From the NCBI GenBank assembly GCA_001557505.1, contig LSAX01000010.1, positions 1,488,001 through 1,552,000 of the forward strand: a stretch of DNA of 64,000 bases. The letters are read 5' to 3'. Numbering within the stretch: the stretch's first letter is position 1; each line of letters opens with the position of its first letter. The notes under the pieces were generated by a model. That model had not been told where the DNA came from. It did no database searches and was given only the letters and a program-made list of their open reading frames with translations. This document shows positions 1 to 14,002 of the stretch, in pieces. The DNA comes from Reticulascus tulasneorum (lineage: Eukaryota; Ascomycota; Sordariomycetes; Glomerellales; Reticulascaceae). Made by a program: the position numbers and the translations under genes.

Positions 1-1840
<1,840 letters not shown>

Positions 1841-2676
1841 AGTGGCAGTCTTAAAACGACCACCTAATTAGGGACTCATACTTCGTCCGTTGTATTCTAT
1901 TTTCCTTGCTTCTGATACACTCTGCATATCGAGGCAAACGCACACAGATTGTGGATAGGATCAAGCTCATCCGTCCTTCCTGGCTGGGAAATTTGGGGAT
2001 GGGGGAGTTGGTAGACTGGTAGAGACAATGGGAAGTTGATCAACAATGCCACCAACATCTCTTCAAGGTGGATGGGGAAGAGTATTATCTCTTACAACAG
2101 CTGTGCAACGTAGCTGTGGTCCTTCCCGGAGGTCAGATTTCAGATCGCCACTGCGATTGAAGGTTACGATAGATTTCTTAAATTGACTAGTTTGCTCATC
2201 TTTCCTCACCCTCTACGTACGTGGCGCTACAAGAAATCGTATTGCACATCGATATCAACAATAACTTCAAAAGTTTTGCAACCCTTCCGTCGCACACGAA
2301 ATAGCCAAGCTCCGGGAGCATTAGCGGAGCAGTTCCATTTTCACTCTTTAATGGCACCGGCTATCTCTTGTCCTTAACATTACGATAGCATCTATGTATG
2401 CACGATATCATGCGCTTTTTTTATTTCAATGCCCTGAGGGTTTGTAGTTTTGTACAAGTCCCCTATTCGCAGAGCCCCAGCGATCCAAGCCAGAAGCTCA
2501 CGAGGTCAAATCCCGCCTCCTTGCCTTGTCCTCGTGTCATCGTATTCTGTAGTCTCCCCAGGCAAGCCGAAATCCCATCCCCATCCCTCACTATGACGAT
2601 CCTCCTCATCCTCCTCCACCCATATCAATTGACCCCGCGCTTCTTCCTACACCTCCGTCAGCCCAATCCTACCTTT
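1841..2676. other. Intergenic, convergent 3' ends
   Basis: Lies between the stop of CDC48 (+) and the stop of the small gene on the minus strand. It should hold both 3' UTRs. The short open frames here have no recognisable features. I see no RNA gene or repeat. Confidence 0.6.
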
Positions 2677-3175
2677 TCATTCCTCGATCTCACAAACCGC
2701 CTCTAAGCTCTCCCTGGTGGACTTCAGTGCCTCGTCTACCACGGCTGTCGGAATTGCCAGGCTTGATTCCGAGGACGAGGCGCCATTTGTCTTCTTCTCT
2801 GTTGTTCCATTTGTCTTTGCACTTGGGAGGAGAGTGTCGTGGCGGACATCGTCGAGGACGCGGCGAAGCAGGGCGGGGAAGTTTGTTATTTCGCCGGTAC
2901 GAAGGAGGTTGATGGCGTGATTCTGGACTGTTGTAGGCCAGTTCGAGGAGTTCGAGTGTAGGGTGTGAAGTAGTTGATCTTGGATTCTGCAGCCGCATTT
3001 TAGCTTTAAGGTTCAAATGCAGTGGCACGGTGTAGAAGGGGGCTTACTTTGCGACGTGCCCATCACGCAGCAGTAATGTGTTTATCTGCGATCTCAAATC
3101 GGGATCTAGTGTTGCTGCTGAATGATTCGCTGCTGACGGCGGAACTTTCACCGGTGTGGATGGTTGGTTTGACAT
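2677..3175 (-). CDS. Small conserved-looking protein of unknown function (145 aa, two exons)
   Basis: I do not recognise the family. The model has exon 1 at 3175-3048 and exon 2 at 2986-2677. The 61-bp intron 2987-3047 has a GTAAGC donor and CTGCAG acceptor and joins the codon AA|A, giving VAKIQDQLLHTL. The start MSNQPSTPVK is chosen; an in-frame ATG 22 codons upstream (3241) is possible. After a low-complexity Pro/Ser/Thr/Ala N-terminus, residues about 25-85 look like a compact helical domain with regular hydrophobics (DLRSQINTLLLRDGHVAK, HAINLLRTGEITNFPALLRR). This is followed by a polar TNGTTEKKTNG linker and an acidic C-terminal helix ending EIEE. No signal peptide or membrane segment is visible. 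The helical core could serve in protein binding, but that is inference only. Splice consistency and amino-acid patterning support a real gene. Confidence 0.72.
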
Positions 3176-6100
3176 ATTTGCGACGGGGGCTGTGATGTGT
3201 CGGCGATCAACACCTCCCAAGATCTCCTTCTCTTGAATCACCAGTATCGTCCGTCAAATGTCCCCTCCCTCGAGAGACTCGGCGCAGATGAAATCTCCAG
3301 ATGCCCTCCCTGCCAGCAAAGGGTTTTGGAGATTTGCGGCGTAAGGGTCGATTTGGGTGATGATCAGCAGCCCGCGGATAGATTGGGTCATGCGGGCGTT
3401 GCAGGTAAGTCCTGGGGAACGAGTCAGTACGAACATTGTCAAAAAGTCGAAGAGATTGGTCGCCTACGCAGCTTGACGGGTCGCCTGAGAGCAATGGATG
3501 GTCGCCTGGAATGAATGGATTGTTTTGTCAATGAGGTCGGCTGGTGGCGAGGCTGAATGTAGGGACGCATTTGGTGCCCGCAAGGCTGAATTATGCAGGG
3601 GTTTCCGAATTTAGAAAGCGGCACGTGGGGGATTTTCAAGATGTCCACTTCTAACATCTCGTCTTCAAAACAATTACAACTACACTCCATGACAATGAGC
3701 TTTTGTTCTACTTGGATAGATCATGGCTTTCGATGTTTACACATAACTCGGTGCACTTTCACAGGCTACAGTCGGATTGATACATCTCTATCACTTCCCG
3801 GCCAGATATTACTCACCTCCTCTCCTGGCATGAGTCGCTCAAGGCTCTCCTTGCTTGAAAGATGTGAGCCAAGTCGACGAGAAATTCCCGTGACCTGGGC
3901 TACCAGCGCGGGGATAGAGTCTGGCCGAGTCTCATATCATAGCCTTGTCGCCAAGATTGTTTCCTCTTATCCTTCCGTGTGCAAAATCATCTTAACCTTT
4001 TTGTCACGATACACTGCAGAGGTACCGGCAGAGGTACCCAGGTTATCCGCACCAACGAGTTACTGGAAACGGAGATTGGTGACTTGCCGCTTCGAAAACA
4101 ATGTGATATTCTCTCTCGGCTGCCAGCCACCGGGCCGGGCTCGGTGCGTTACCCAACCACAGATAGATACCATGGAACCATCCTAGAGCACGGCCACGAC
4201 GGCCCTTCCCGTGGGACAATCATTGCCGAGATGAGCGAGTGAGCCGTCCTCGGCTTGAATGGCCTGTATCGTGGATTGGATGCTTCCAGCCGAGTCAATG
4301 ACTACGGCCTTATCAACATGTGCCAGGCCTGGGGATTTTTCCATCTATGGATGCTGTGCTTTCTTTTTCCTTCAGACCCCTGGTCATGGACCCCCCAGCT
4401 AGTCTTTACCACTCACCGGTCGACGGACGCTCCCACACCTCGAGCTTTGACAAAGTTGTCAATCAGGCATTAGACCCTTCCATCGACGCGGGCGACCCAA
4501 GCGGTTTGTCCATGTGTTTTCCTCCCATTCGGTCGGTTCAATACTCCCGCAGCAGGGCCCGATGATACATCAGACCAATGCCATGATCACCTTCATATTC
4601 TAACGCCATGGTCACATCATCGGCTCTACGTTTTGAAGCTGGGAGTTTCGGGTTTGCGACACGTTATGGTGTGGTCATGCCTCCCCACCCGTCTATATAC
4701 CCCTCACCGCTAGATCGTTGCTGCAAGCCGGTAACCGTGGGGATTCCACCTCCTTCTGAAACTAGCAAAGTGTGGCTGTGTAACTGTGGAATGGTAGGCT
4801 GCTTGAGTAATAAGCAAGCACATCGTGCAGACCTCGTGGAACCACATGACTGGATTGCGTCGTTCGGGCCATCCTTGTCCCGCGTAGAACGTCGAGCGTC
4901 ATGAGAAGTGGGATCGGATCCAAAGAGGCAGCACAATGCATCAACCCAGATTGATGGGTGTCAGACATGCACATGTGCCTAATATGTGTGACCTTCTTGC
5001 TGGTCGTGGTGGCGCGTCAGCGCTGATGCGGACATCGGGCATAAGCAGGGAATCCTGTGATGTGGCTTCCTTAGAGAACCATCAATCCCACCAGAGAGGC
5101 TGAACCCCCCACCGCCAGGTAGTGGGGGGCTCGTGTTTGAAACTGGTGAGTTCAGGCTCGTTTAGTTAACTATGTAATGATCAAAAAGCTTGTCTGGGTG
5201 ACCAGACCGCCCCTTGCCAAGAAATTGCAAGATTCCGAAGGCTTGGGAAGTGTGAACCCGAGCGTGGGATACGTTCTGTACGGAGTACGGAAAGTCCTTC
5301 CAAGTTGGCAAGGATCAGGCTTCTTTCTTGGCTTCAAAGAGTTATGTGTTCGGAAGATATGCGTCCAAGCTTAAGATCAATGCTGGGATCAGATTCTAAG
5401 CCTTCCAATGCTAGGACGATACATGTAGGCCAGGAACCTTCATGAGGAGGAGTGTAATGGCATCATATGAACACTGTTGTGAGGTCCATCAAGACCAACG
5501 GCTTTTGCAAACTCTTTGCTAATTGTGAAGTGTCATCAGACATCCTTGTACGACTCCAACGAGGCATGCAGAGGGAACTCGGGTTTGGCCATATTTTCTC
5601 ACCATCGAACGGAGAAGAGGACTCTGAAGCAGGTAATCAGCTTAATAATTACAATATCACCCTTGGCCAAAATGTATCTCGTGGTACGATATCCAACAGA
5701 ACACGCCACGGTCCGCCAGATTGAAATCATGAAAGAAGTATCATGGGATGCCCCCACTTGCAACATGACCCTTCCTCTCCGACGGGGCTTTGATGTTGCC
5801 TCTTGGAACATAATGATTCCCGTGGGGAAGATGTCATAGAATCATTTGACACGTCCAGATCCTGACTAAAGTCTTCGACAATGTCATCCTGGATGGTCAA
5901 TGAATTGAGTAGCCGTCTAAGAGAACGACTTGAGAGATTGCGTTAAATGACTATCGCAACTCAGCATCATGAAAGCCAGGACAGCAAGGGGAGGGGCCGC
6001 TACGATTGGGGGTAATGGCACCTCTCCCACATGGGGGAGGAAACATGGCCGCAGTGCCAGCAGAAACCCAGTTCGCGACGATTGGAGTTGAATGCGTTGC

Positions 6101-9100
6101 ATACCATCCCCATTCCTAGCCCTCTGCGTATCTGGAAGCCATCCGCTTACGTGTGGTTCCACGGAGTCCCCCGTATGCCCATCTTGAGTAATAGACAGGG
6201 ATGAACTTGAGCACAGGCAATACTGCAATTTGAATTACTGATACTAATCTGCGAACCACCCCCCACAGATGTACAACGGGGAGCGCCATTACCAGACTTA
6301 AAGCATAATTCTCTCACCACTTGTTGTAGACAATGGTCATAGGACCATCATGTTCTCGGAAGGCGGAACTGGAACGCATAGTCCCGACTCTACGAAGCCG
6401 CCCTGACGCCTGTGTCCGATTGCCTAGGATTCCTGAATCCTCGTCTTCGCTTACAATGATATGCCCAAGCTAAGCCAATGTTCGGATATCTAGTAGGCCA
6501 CGCCGTTTCTAAAGGTACCCCTCCAAAGAGCCAATATCTCGAAGGCAGATCTCAGAAAGTAGGACTCTTATCGGCCAAACCTATACCAGAGTGAGGGCAA
6601 AGCATTAATAATGAACGAAGACACTATTTGGACTCTCTCACTCTCACAGCAGCAACTGCTATTCGTTTCTAGTGTGCCTTTCGTTGACTTTAATCACCCT
6701 GTTAACTGTTGAAAACTGCCATAGCTTGTCAGGGTAACGTAGCAAATGAAACGATCCATCCGTAACATGAGTCTCAAGGTGTAGTCTTGTCACTCAATCC
6801 AACAACAAGTGGTACTCAGACCAGCACACAACGACTGCCAATGAGAAGTTTTGTAAGCGCATGGGTCCAAGCGAATTTCAACTCACAGTTGATCTCGGCC
6901 CTCGCTTTCTCGGCATCTCGGGATCCAATTCATTCCGAGGGTGCAGTAGTATCGATAGCACTTAGCAACCGGAACTGAGCATGTAAGAGTGTCTTTTAGG
7001 GCTGACTGCACGTAGAACGTCGACCTTGACGCAGGGAGTAGCATTCTCCTGGCCATCGCCAGAACCAGCCCCTCCATCTTCGTGCAGTCCGTCTGCCTGT
7101 TTTGAACCTCAACTGCTTACAATGACAACCATTACTCTTGGTCTGCTTCAGATGACTGATATTTCAGACACTTTGAAACGGAAGCATTCCGGTTGGATCA
7201 TCGATATTCCATCGCCCCCAATGGCCACCCCGTCCCGACCTTGCATCGACCGCTATTCGATCACTACATATTTATAAGCTACGATATTTGCATATAAGCC
7301 TGTCGGAAACGATCCGCCTATCAGTAAGCCACATGCGATATGATGGCGCGGTGGGCTTGAAGTGACAATGATGCCAAAGCAGACCACAACCGGCTGAAAG
7401 GTAAGCACTTGTGCAAGTGTTCATCCTCCCGCGCCAGATTTCCATGCTAAAAAAAAACTAAGCCTCACACACGGCGAGGCCTCCACTCATCAAGAACGAT
7501 CAAGGATGGTGATCCTCTAGTCTAATAGCAGAGCCGCTATTATTCACTGGAGATCACGGCACGCGTTCCGAGTTCTGACGCGACCTCACGGTTTTGCTCT
7601 CCGATGTGGAGACGAATAAATTCAGAGATAGGAGGAATAACATAAACGCAAGACGATGTCGACGTCTCCACTACCCAGGCACCGGAACTCTGGGAAGAGT
7701 GTTGCCGGCATTAGCGGCGGATACTTCCTGCTCTTTGAGAACCCGTCTCATTGGCAAGCCATTGAAGAACCCTTTTGAACTCGCGCAAAAGGAGGCACAA
7801 CATAAACGATAAACTTCAGTATAAGGTACCGGAGACCATATGGCACTCTGCTCAGCAAGATGATTGCGGTAATCAGAAAGGAAGAGAAAAATGTGATGAT
7901 TTGAGTGGTTGAGTTGAGGAAAGAATAGTGCGGTCCTGGTATCGACTCGGAACTTCCGACGTGAGCATTCCCGCAACTCGAATGCTATATTAGGAAGCGC
8001 CTAACCAATTTGGGGGGTTGAGGATATGAAAAAGATTATTAGGGAACTAAACATGTCCCTCTGGTCAAGAAGGGGCTGGTTTGCGGACAACTATCCATCA
8101 TGTTGACGCCTTAGTCCTGGTGGGCATCGCTGGATGGCATGACCGTTCTTCGAAGGGCAAATCTGGGGTGAACGCCACAAACACAACTCGAACCGCCCAT
8201 ATAGGGCTGCTTGGACCGACTAAGGGGTCGCTGCTGTTACGGGGCGAAGCCTTGGATGCAGATGGATGCAAGACAAGACAAACACGTCGTACATGCTTGA
8301 TAGACCTCGATCTGGGAGACATGGACAGTGACGCGGAATTGGAGGCACATTGAGGTTCCGAACGCATTGACTCCGTCTAAAATGCAGCGAATACGAGCAT
8401 ATGTGACAATGCCTGCGACCTTCCTACACGCAGTTTTGATGCAGTCTCGCAGGATTTCCCTCCGCAGGATTCCTTGAGGTCGTTGGAATAGGTGCAGACA
8501 CGCAAGTCTGGGATGTTCTGCTCCAGCTCCGGTCAAGACCTGACGTCCCTCGACGGACGGTCGTTGAACTTGAGGCTCAAAGGCATAGATGTCACGATGT
8601 GGGGGATCAACGGCAGCGTCGTGGGTTGGGATGTCCCACTCTGGTTGCCTTTCCCCCACGAGCCACCCTTCCGCTTTCCCCCTTCCCCAGACCTAATCAA
8701 GGCAACTTTGCATACGGGGTGCATATGCTGTGGTAAAATGACGTCTCAGCCTTGTGACACCAATCCACTGGACCTCGATGATCTCAACGTCATGAAGCTG
8801 TCTGTGACAGTGGACTGGAGGTTTTGCAGCCCAACTCGGGCGTGGTTGAGGGTCTTGTCGAGAATAGCGATGCTGACCACCGAGTCGGGACGAGCGAGCA
8901 AACAAGCAGAGATAGACCGCCATAACAATGCCCATGTACTGGAGAGTCATGTCATTGGCGGAATAAGACCTCCTCCCACCACCCTTTGAAGTGGACCTAA
9001 GCAAGACATACAGATACGCAGCGCACACACCAACTTCCCCATCCACACGCCACTTTGTATGCCTGGGGGGCTAGATGCAGAACTGCCGAGGGCGACTACT

Positions 9101-10700
9101 CGTCGGCCAGGTTTCCGCTTCACGGCAAGCTTCATATGGAAACCGGCAAAGGAGCCTGGCTGCATCTGTACCCAACTTGGGGTCTCATGTGCGTCGAATG
9201 GGAATCGCCTAGGAAGAGTGACTTCCGCCCAAAGCAGCCCTTAGCCTGTGCTGCCCTGACCTATAGCAGTAATATGGTGTCTGCATTGCGTCCCCACAGA
9301 CTCGCCTCCTTTGGTCGTGATAGCCAGGAATGGGTGACACGTTGCTCGAGTTGAATAGGAACAGACAGCCCCGAAAAAAGAATTATGCGCGCAAGAGCTA
9401 GGACGGGGGCGGGAGTACGGCGGTACGGGAACTATCGAAAAAGGAAGGGTTTGTATGGCATGGAAAGATGAAAAAGCATGGTGCTGCGGCTGCAGCGTAA
9501 ACGTGAAAGAGGGGGCCAAAGAGTCGAGGCCATATCGCGTGCTCGGTAGGAAACGTACCTGTAAAAGGGCTGGACGCCAGACATAGGGTACGTCTAGAGG
9601 AGTCCAGAATCGGACCCGAATATATGACATGTCAAGGAGCGTAGCATTTGACGGATCGGCGAGCAGAGTCGGAGGCTTCTGATTGAATGTTCAGACTCCA
9701 CTTCTTCACCGACCTGTACGTGCTTTATCGTGCTTTATCTGGTCACCCTAGTTCGCAACCGATGAGAGGTCAATATTTGCAGAGGTTGAACTGTGTAAGT
9801 CCCAAAACCAGAAGGGAAAAAAAAGGCGGATGGGATCATGGAGGTGTGGTTCGACGACGTGTGAGCTTCATGTTGGATGGCCTCACATTTTGGAGCCAGG
9901 CGCAGCGGGACGAGCAGAAAGGCGTTAGGCTCCGAGAGATATGGGGAATGGTGGTATGTATTGGGTGGGCATGGAGACAAAAGCAGAAACTATTAAACCG
10001 ACGGCCATTTTCTTTCTGCTTCCGGCTCGAGGATATTGGAGAAGACCGAAATCCGAAATAGGCCGTGATCGCTGCCATCCTCCCATAACGTGGACGTGAC
10101 TTTCATGTTGGAGTTGCAGGTTCCATCACCAACCATTACCTCATTGCTGGTAACGGCTTCTGCTCCGGCAGGGAATACAGTTTACTTGCAGTTGTTCTGC
10201 CGCGCCCGGAAGCTCACACAGCCTTTGCCTTGGTCGCTCCGGAAGCACGAGAGAGATCTCCTACGCAACTCGTAAGTCTTCCGTCGTGGGGCCCCCTCCC
10301 CCGTTCCACCCTACCCCCCCGTCTGCCAATCTTTTCTTGTGTGGCCTAGGCGCGCCTGTGGATGGCTTGCGACGGCAGCTCGTTCCTTTTCTTTTTTGGC
10401 TCACCATCGAAAACCTACAGAGAGAAAGAGGAAAGAAAGGCGATCGGCAACCTTGTGGCCACCCTTCAACGGCCGAGAGATCGGTACTAGCGGAAAGCAG
10501 GTGGCCATCTTGTGGCACGAGCACCGAATCGACGCTTGGGCCGGCGGGCTCCATCATCAAATCAGTTGATCACCGAGACTAGCTAACAGTAGTCGGTCGC
10601 CCATCATCCTCTGCTGGCTGGCTGGGGAGGGTCTTTCTTGGTGATCGCATAACTAAGCAGAGCGAATAGCTAAGCAGAACGAACACACGAGAATCGAAAC
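3176..10700. other. Gene-poor spacer
   Basis: About 7.5 kb in which I cannot support any gene. Open frames of 60-197 codons occur on both strands (for example 3593-4186 + and 8492-8989 +) but lack recognisable domains, membrane patterns or splice-consistent extensions, and many overlap equally long antisense frames. Base composition is mixed, not strongly AT-rich, so heavy RIP decay is not obvious. It contains one strong short hairpin (5105-5129). No tRNA or transposon ends were seen. Small spliced genes or non-coding RNAs could be missed here. Confidence 0.5.
5105..5129. repeat. Perfect 8-bp inverted repeat (hairpin)
   Basis: CCCCCCAC at 5105-5112 is exactly complementary to GTGGGGGG at 5122-5129, with a 9-base loop. 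It sits inside the gene-poor spacer with no adjacent coding frame, so a terminator or binding-site role cannot be assigned. Confidence 0.6.
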
Positions 10701-12165
10701 GACCCGATCGCCTCCGCAATTCATCCGTCCAAGGGTGTAGAATCCGCACGTTCAATACACACTACAATACGATACGGGACAGACAATATACATAAACTCA
10801 CACTGCCCCATATACGGCCGACCCGTCCATCATCTGTTGGGGCCATCCGGGGCTTGCGATTCGCTGCTGGGCTTCACATCCAATCCATCATTGTTCAATC
10901 ATCCACCCGCCACACAAATCCCAACGTCCAGTACACGTCCTCCAAATACATACGACTTACATGCTTCGTGTCTCGCTTTACCACACACTCGCAGATACAC
11001 CCCCCTCCCGTTCAACGGTACGTACATGCCCCCAAAAAAAAACCAAAACATATATAGACCTGTAGGCGGAAAACAGGGGGGGGGGGGACCCCCATTACCA
11101 CCACACAAGCGAGCCGTGTACCACGCAAGTAAGGTACTGTACGCATAGTGGGAGGAAAAAGTTGTCCCTCTCGCTGCATGCAGGCGGCTGCAGTCACTGT
11201 GCCTTCTGCTGCTTGACGCAGGCGGTGAAGAGGTAGAGGGATAGAGCCGTTTGGCTGGGATTCGGGGACATGTACTAGCCACCCACTTTTGACATCCAGG
11301 CTTTGTGGCCCTACCAATCTACTTGGGTTTAGCTGAATTAGTCGGGGTCCGCTGACGCTTATTAGCTGCTGCCCGCTTGTCGTCGCTCGAAGCCAAAACG
11401 GGACTGGAGATCGGACCTAGGCCATCCAAACTCGGAGCAATTGTTTGGCTGCCAAACCGCCAATTGATGCCAGATACGAAACGGATGGGAGAGAGAGAGA
11501 CCGCGGAGGTACACTTGCTTGATGTGACTGCGGCTTTTGCTTTGACTCGTCGGCCCTCGCACAGAACTACCTACCTATTCGTTCATTCGTACGGACGTAT
11601 ACCGTACATGTATCCGGACGGGCCTTGAAGCATCTCGCCAGCCAACAGCAGAAGCCCGGATAGCGGCCGTTCGTTTGCTTTTTTGCTTTGATCCCCCTGC
11701 TTTTCCAGGGTGGCTGACTTATTAGTCTCTCATCATCCTCGCCCTCATCATCCGCCGGTCCAACACTGCCCGTCCCCGTCCCCCCCCCGTCCCGATCGAC
11801 CCTTTGTTGCGCGTAGTGCTACAAGCCCGGGTCCACGACAACAAAAGATACCAACCTCAACAAAGGTAGTTAGGGGGCGCAATATCATCATCAAACACCA
11901 CCACCACGCCCGCCGCCGCCGCCGCCACCGACAGCGGCTTCGAACGGGCAAGGACATTTGTTTTCCGTGCCTCGCCGACTTTTCTTGGTCAGTTCGCTGC
12001 ATTGCTTCTTCATATTCGTCTGCTTCCAGGGTTTGATTAGTTACTTACCTTTACTGCCGGGGCTGTTAGTGAAGCTATCTATCTATCCTAGGGGTGGTTG
12101 GCCCCCCCCGAGTCGCGAGCAAACGACCGACTAGGGCGTCATCTCCGCCTGCGACCATTGACTAC

Positions 12166-12200
12166 CTACCTTACCTTACCTTACCTTACCTTACCTTGCC
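12166..12200. repeat. TTACC pentanucleotide repeat
   Basis: Five perfect TTACC units at 12171-12195, flanked by the variant units CTACC and TTGCC. It lies just upstream of an AGGTAGGTACCT motif (12207-12218). Confidence 0.9.
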
Positions 12201-12206
12201 TTATTA

Positions 12207-12218
12207 AGGTAGGTACCT
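12207..12218. promoter_or_regulatory. AGGTAGGTACCT motif, copy 1
   Basis: Twelve-base motif containing the palindrome GGTACC and followed by GCCTAT. An identical 12-mer, also followed one base later by GCCTAT, occurs at 26838-26849 upstream of PalH. The function is not known from the sequence; it may be a regulatory site or a dispersed simple motif. Confidence 0.4.
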
Positions 12219-12504
12219 GCCTATCAACTAGGTACTTGGACCGCTGTAGTCCAAGGCGGACAGGGAACAAGTACATGAGGTAGTCGGCGGGAAGGCCTCT
12301 TTGATTTTGTTTAAAATTTATTTTAAATCTTTCGCTTCCCGAGAGACGGGAAATCTTTGTGTGACGGTCAGTGCCCGCCCAGAAGCAAAAGCAAAAAGGG
12401 CCAAAGAGAAAGAGAACCAGGGCCGGGATTAATTCTATTAGGTAGGTTGGTACCCCCTCCATTTGCCTGTTTAGCGAACTTGAAGCCTCTGGGCAGTTCC
12501 TTTT

Positions 12505-12560
12505 TACACTGCCTACACTGCCTACACTGCACTGCACTGCACTACACTACACTGCGCTAC
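12505..12560. repeat. CTACACTG / CACTG imperfect tandem repeat
   Basis: Alternating GCCTACACT and CACTG units form an imperfect microsatellite in the leader of the ABC transporter gene. Confidence 0.85.
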
Positions 12561-13091
12561 AGAGTACGTACTCTGGGTTAGTACACAGTACTCCGTACCC
12601 CATCATCCCATCCCATCACATCCCCCGCCCAGTTCTGTCAATTCTCACATACCCATATATGGCACATGCATACACACACCTTACATACTTTACACCCACG
12701 ACATGGGTGTGGTTTGTGTGCGTGCCATCCCACTTCCCAACTCTCCAATTCCCCGATCCCATGCGCGCGGTCGTTTCCTGCATGGAGCCATTTTACGCCG
12801 TCACCTCTTCAACCTTCTTCCACAGCCATATCGTCACTGTCGCTGCAGCGGAGGGGGCACAGGCTCGACGAGAGGGCAGACGCCCAGGGTGTTTTCGAGT
12901 CTAATGGTTTTGTGGCTGCTGCAGAGCATTCGAGTCTCGCCCACTAGGATCGCTGCAATCGCCTCCAATTACCCCCCCTCCCTCTTTCGAGTGTACCTAC
13001 CTTACCCAAGAGTACCTCACCTCACCCATTTAACCACTTACATACTCTCAATACCGCATCGCGCACATAAAATTCTCCACACTCGTTCTTC

Positions 13092-13141
13092 GCCTGCTGC
13101 TACTGCTGCTGCTTGCTGCTGCTTGCTGCTGCTGCTGCTGG
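13092..13141. repeat. CTG trinucleotide tract
   Basis: Runs of CTG interrupted by TACTG and TTG units, within the pyrimidine-rich leader upstream of the ABC transporter. Confidence 0.9.
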
Positions 13142-13219
13142 TGGAACCCATTAAACAATCATTATTCCTTTGCGTCTTCGGATCTCCCACTCTCTTTCTC
13201 TCCCCTTTCTCTTTCTTTC

Positions 13220-13240
13220 TCGTCGTCGTCGTCGTCGTCG
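13220..13240. repeat. (TCG)7 microsatellite
   Basis: Seven perfect TCG units directly after a CTTTCT-rich stretch, about 760 bp before the transporter start codon. Confidence 0.9.
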
Positions 13241-13898
13241 TACCTCCCCGACTCTTTCTCTTCTTTTCCCCCTTGGGATTTTGCCCCTCGAGTGTGTCGT
13301 CATCGCCGTGAACACCGTCCCTCCCTCCCTCCTTCTTCTCCGCCTTCCCTCAACTTCCCGCAGCAGACCTTCACAGGGGTCACCAGCTGATTGTCAAGGT
13401 CTCACGTCTCTGTCCAAATCTAGCCTTAGCCCCACTCGCTGCGGCCATCGCGTTTCTGGCGAGTACCAGTTCTTGACTCGAGACAAGGGCAAGTCGGGTG
13501 GCTTTTGCCACAGTCATAGTCAGCTGCCCCACCAAAAAGAGAGGGTCCAGGGCCTAGAAGTGGTGGTGAACCCTCGTTCACAGTGCCACTGCCTGTCCAA
13601 CCCGGCCGGGATCCCAGGACGAGGATCCAGCACGACCCAGCAGAAAAGAGGGACCCCAGATTTGCCCAGTGAACACAAGCCAGAAACGTGAAGGGGCGGA
13701 ACTGCAGTGGCCACTCCAACCCCGTGCGTGCGTGCTTGGGCGGGTAATCGACAACCAGGACACCACCTTGGAGCCGGAATCTCGTCAAAAACGAGATCTC
13801 GTGTCTCACGACTTTGACTTGCTTCGCAATTGCCACGGCGGGCAGGGCAATGGTTCTCAGCAAGTAAACTGCCCCCCCCCATACCACTCTTTTTTTCT

Positions 13899-13992
13899 GT
13901 AAGTCTGGTCCCCGGCCCTGCATAAGGCACCCGTCCCAATCAAAGCCACCATCCTCGCCGTTTTCTGACCTCTCTCGTTCCTCTCGCTGCAG
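13899..13992 (+). other. Candidate 5'-UTR intron of the ABC transporter gene
   Basis: A GTAAGT donor follows a T-rich run at 13899, and a polypyrimidine stretch ending in GCTGCAG closes at 13992. A TTCTGAC branch-like element lies between. The acceptor is 10 bases before the ATG at 14003. This is inferred from consensus only. Confidence 0.55.
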
Positions 13993-14002
13993 CACACACA
14001 AC

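Larger units (their letters stand above)
10701..14002. other. Long repeat-rich upstream region of the HMT1-like ABC transporter
   Basis: This 3.3-kb stretch precedes the transporter ATG and holds no supported gene. It is dense in simple sequence: a G12 run (11076-11087), TTACC repeats, CACTG-type repeats, CTG and TCG trinucleotide tracts and long CT-rich runs. Its pyrimidine bias on the + strand fits a fungal promoter and 5' UTR read in that direction. The 202-codon frame at 12703-13311 and the 173-codon frame at 13170-13691 are low-complexity products of these tracts. Confidence 0.55.

Noticed and set aside
3593..4186. 197-codon + frame in the gene-poor spacer
   Set aside because: No domain, no hydrophobic or helical patterning, and high Ser/Arg content typical of chance frames.
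8237..9046. Overlapping frames of 117-165 codons on both strands
   Set aside because: Several equally long frames compete on both strands, no splice-consistent extension was found and nothing is recognisable.
12703..13691. 202- and 173-codon + frames before the ABC transporter
   Set aside because: Products of CTG, TCG and CT repeats in the leader; sequences are runs of Leu, Ser, Pro, Arg and Val.
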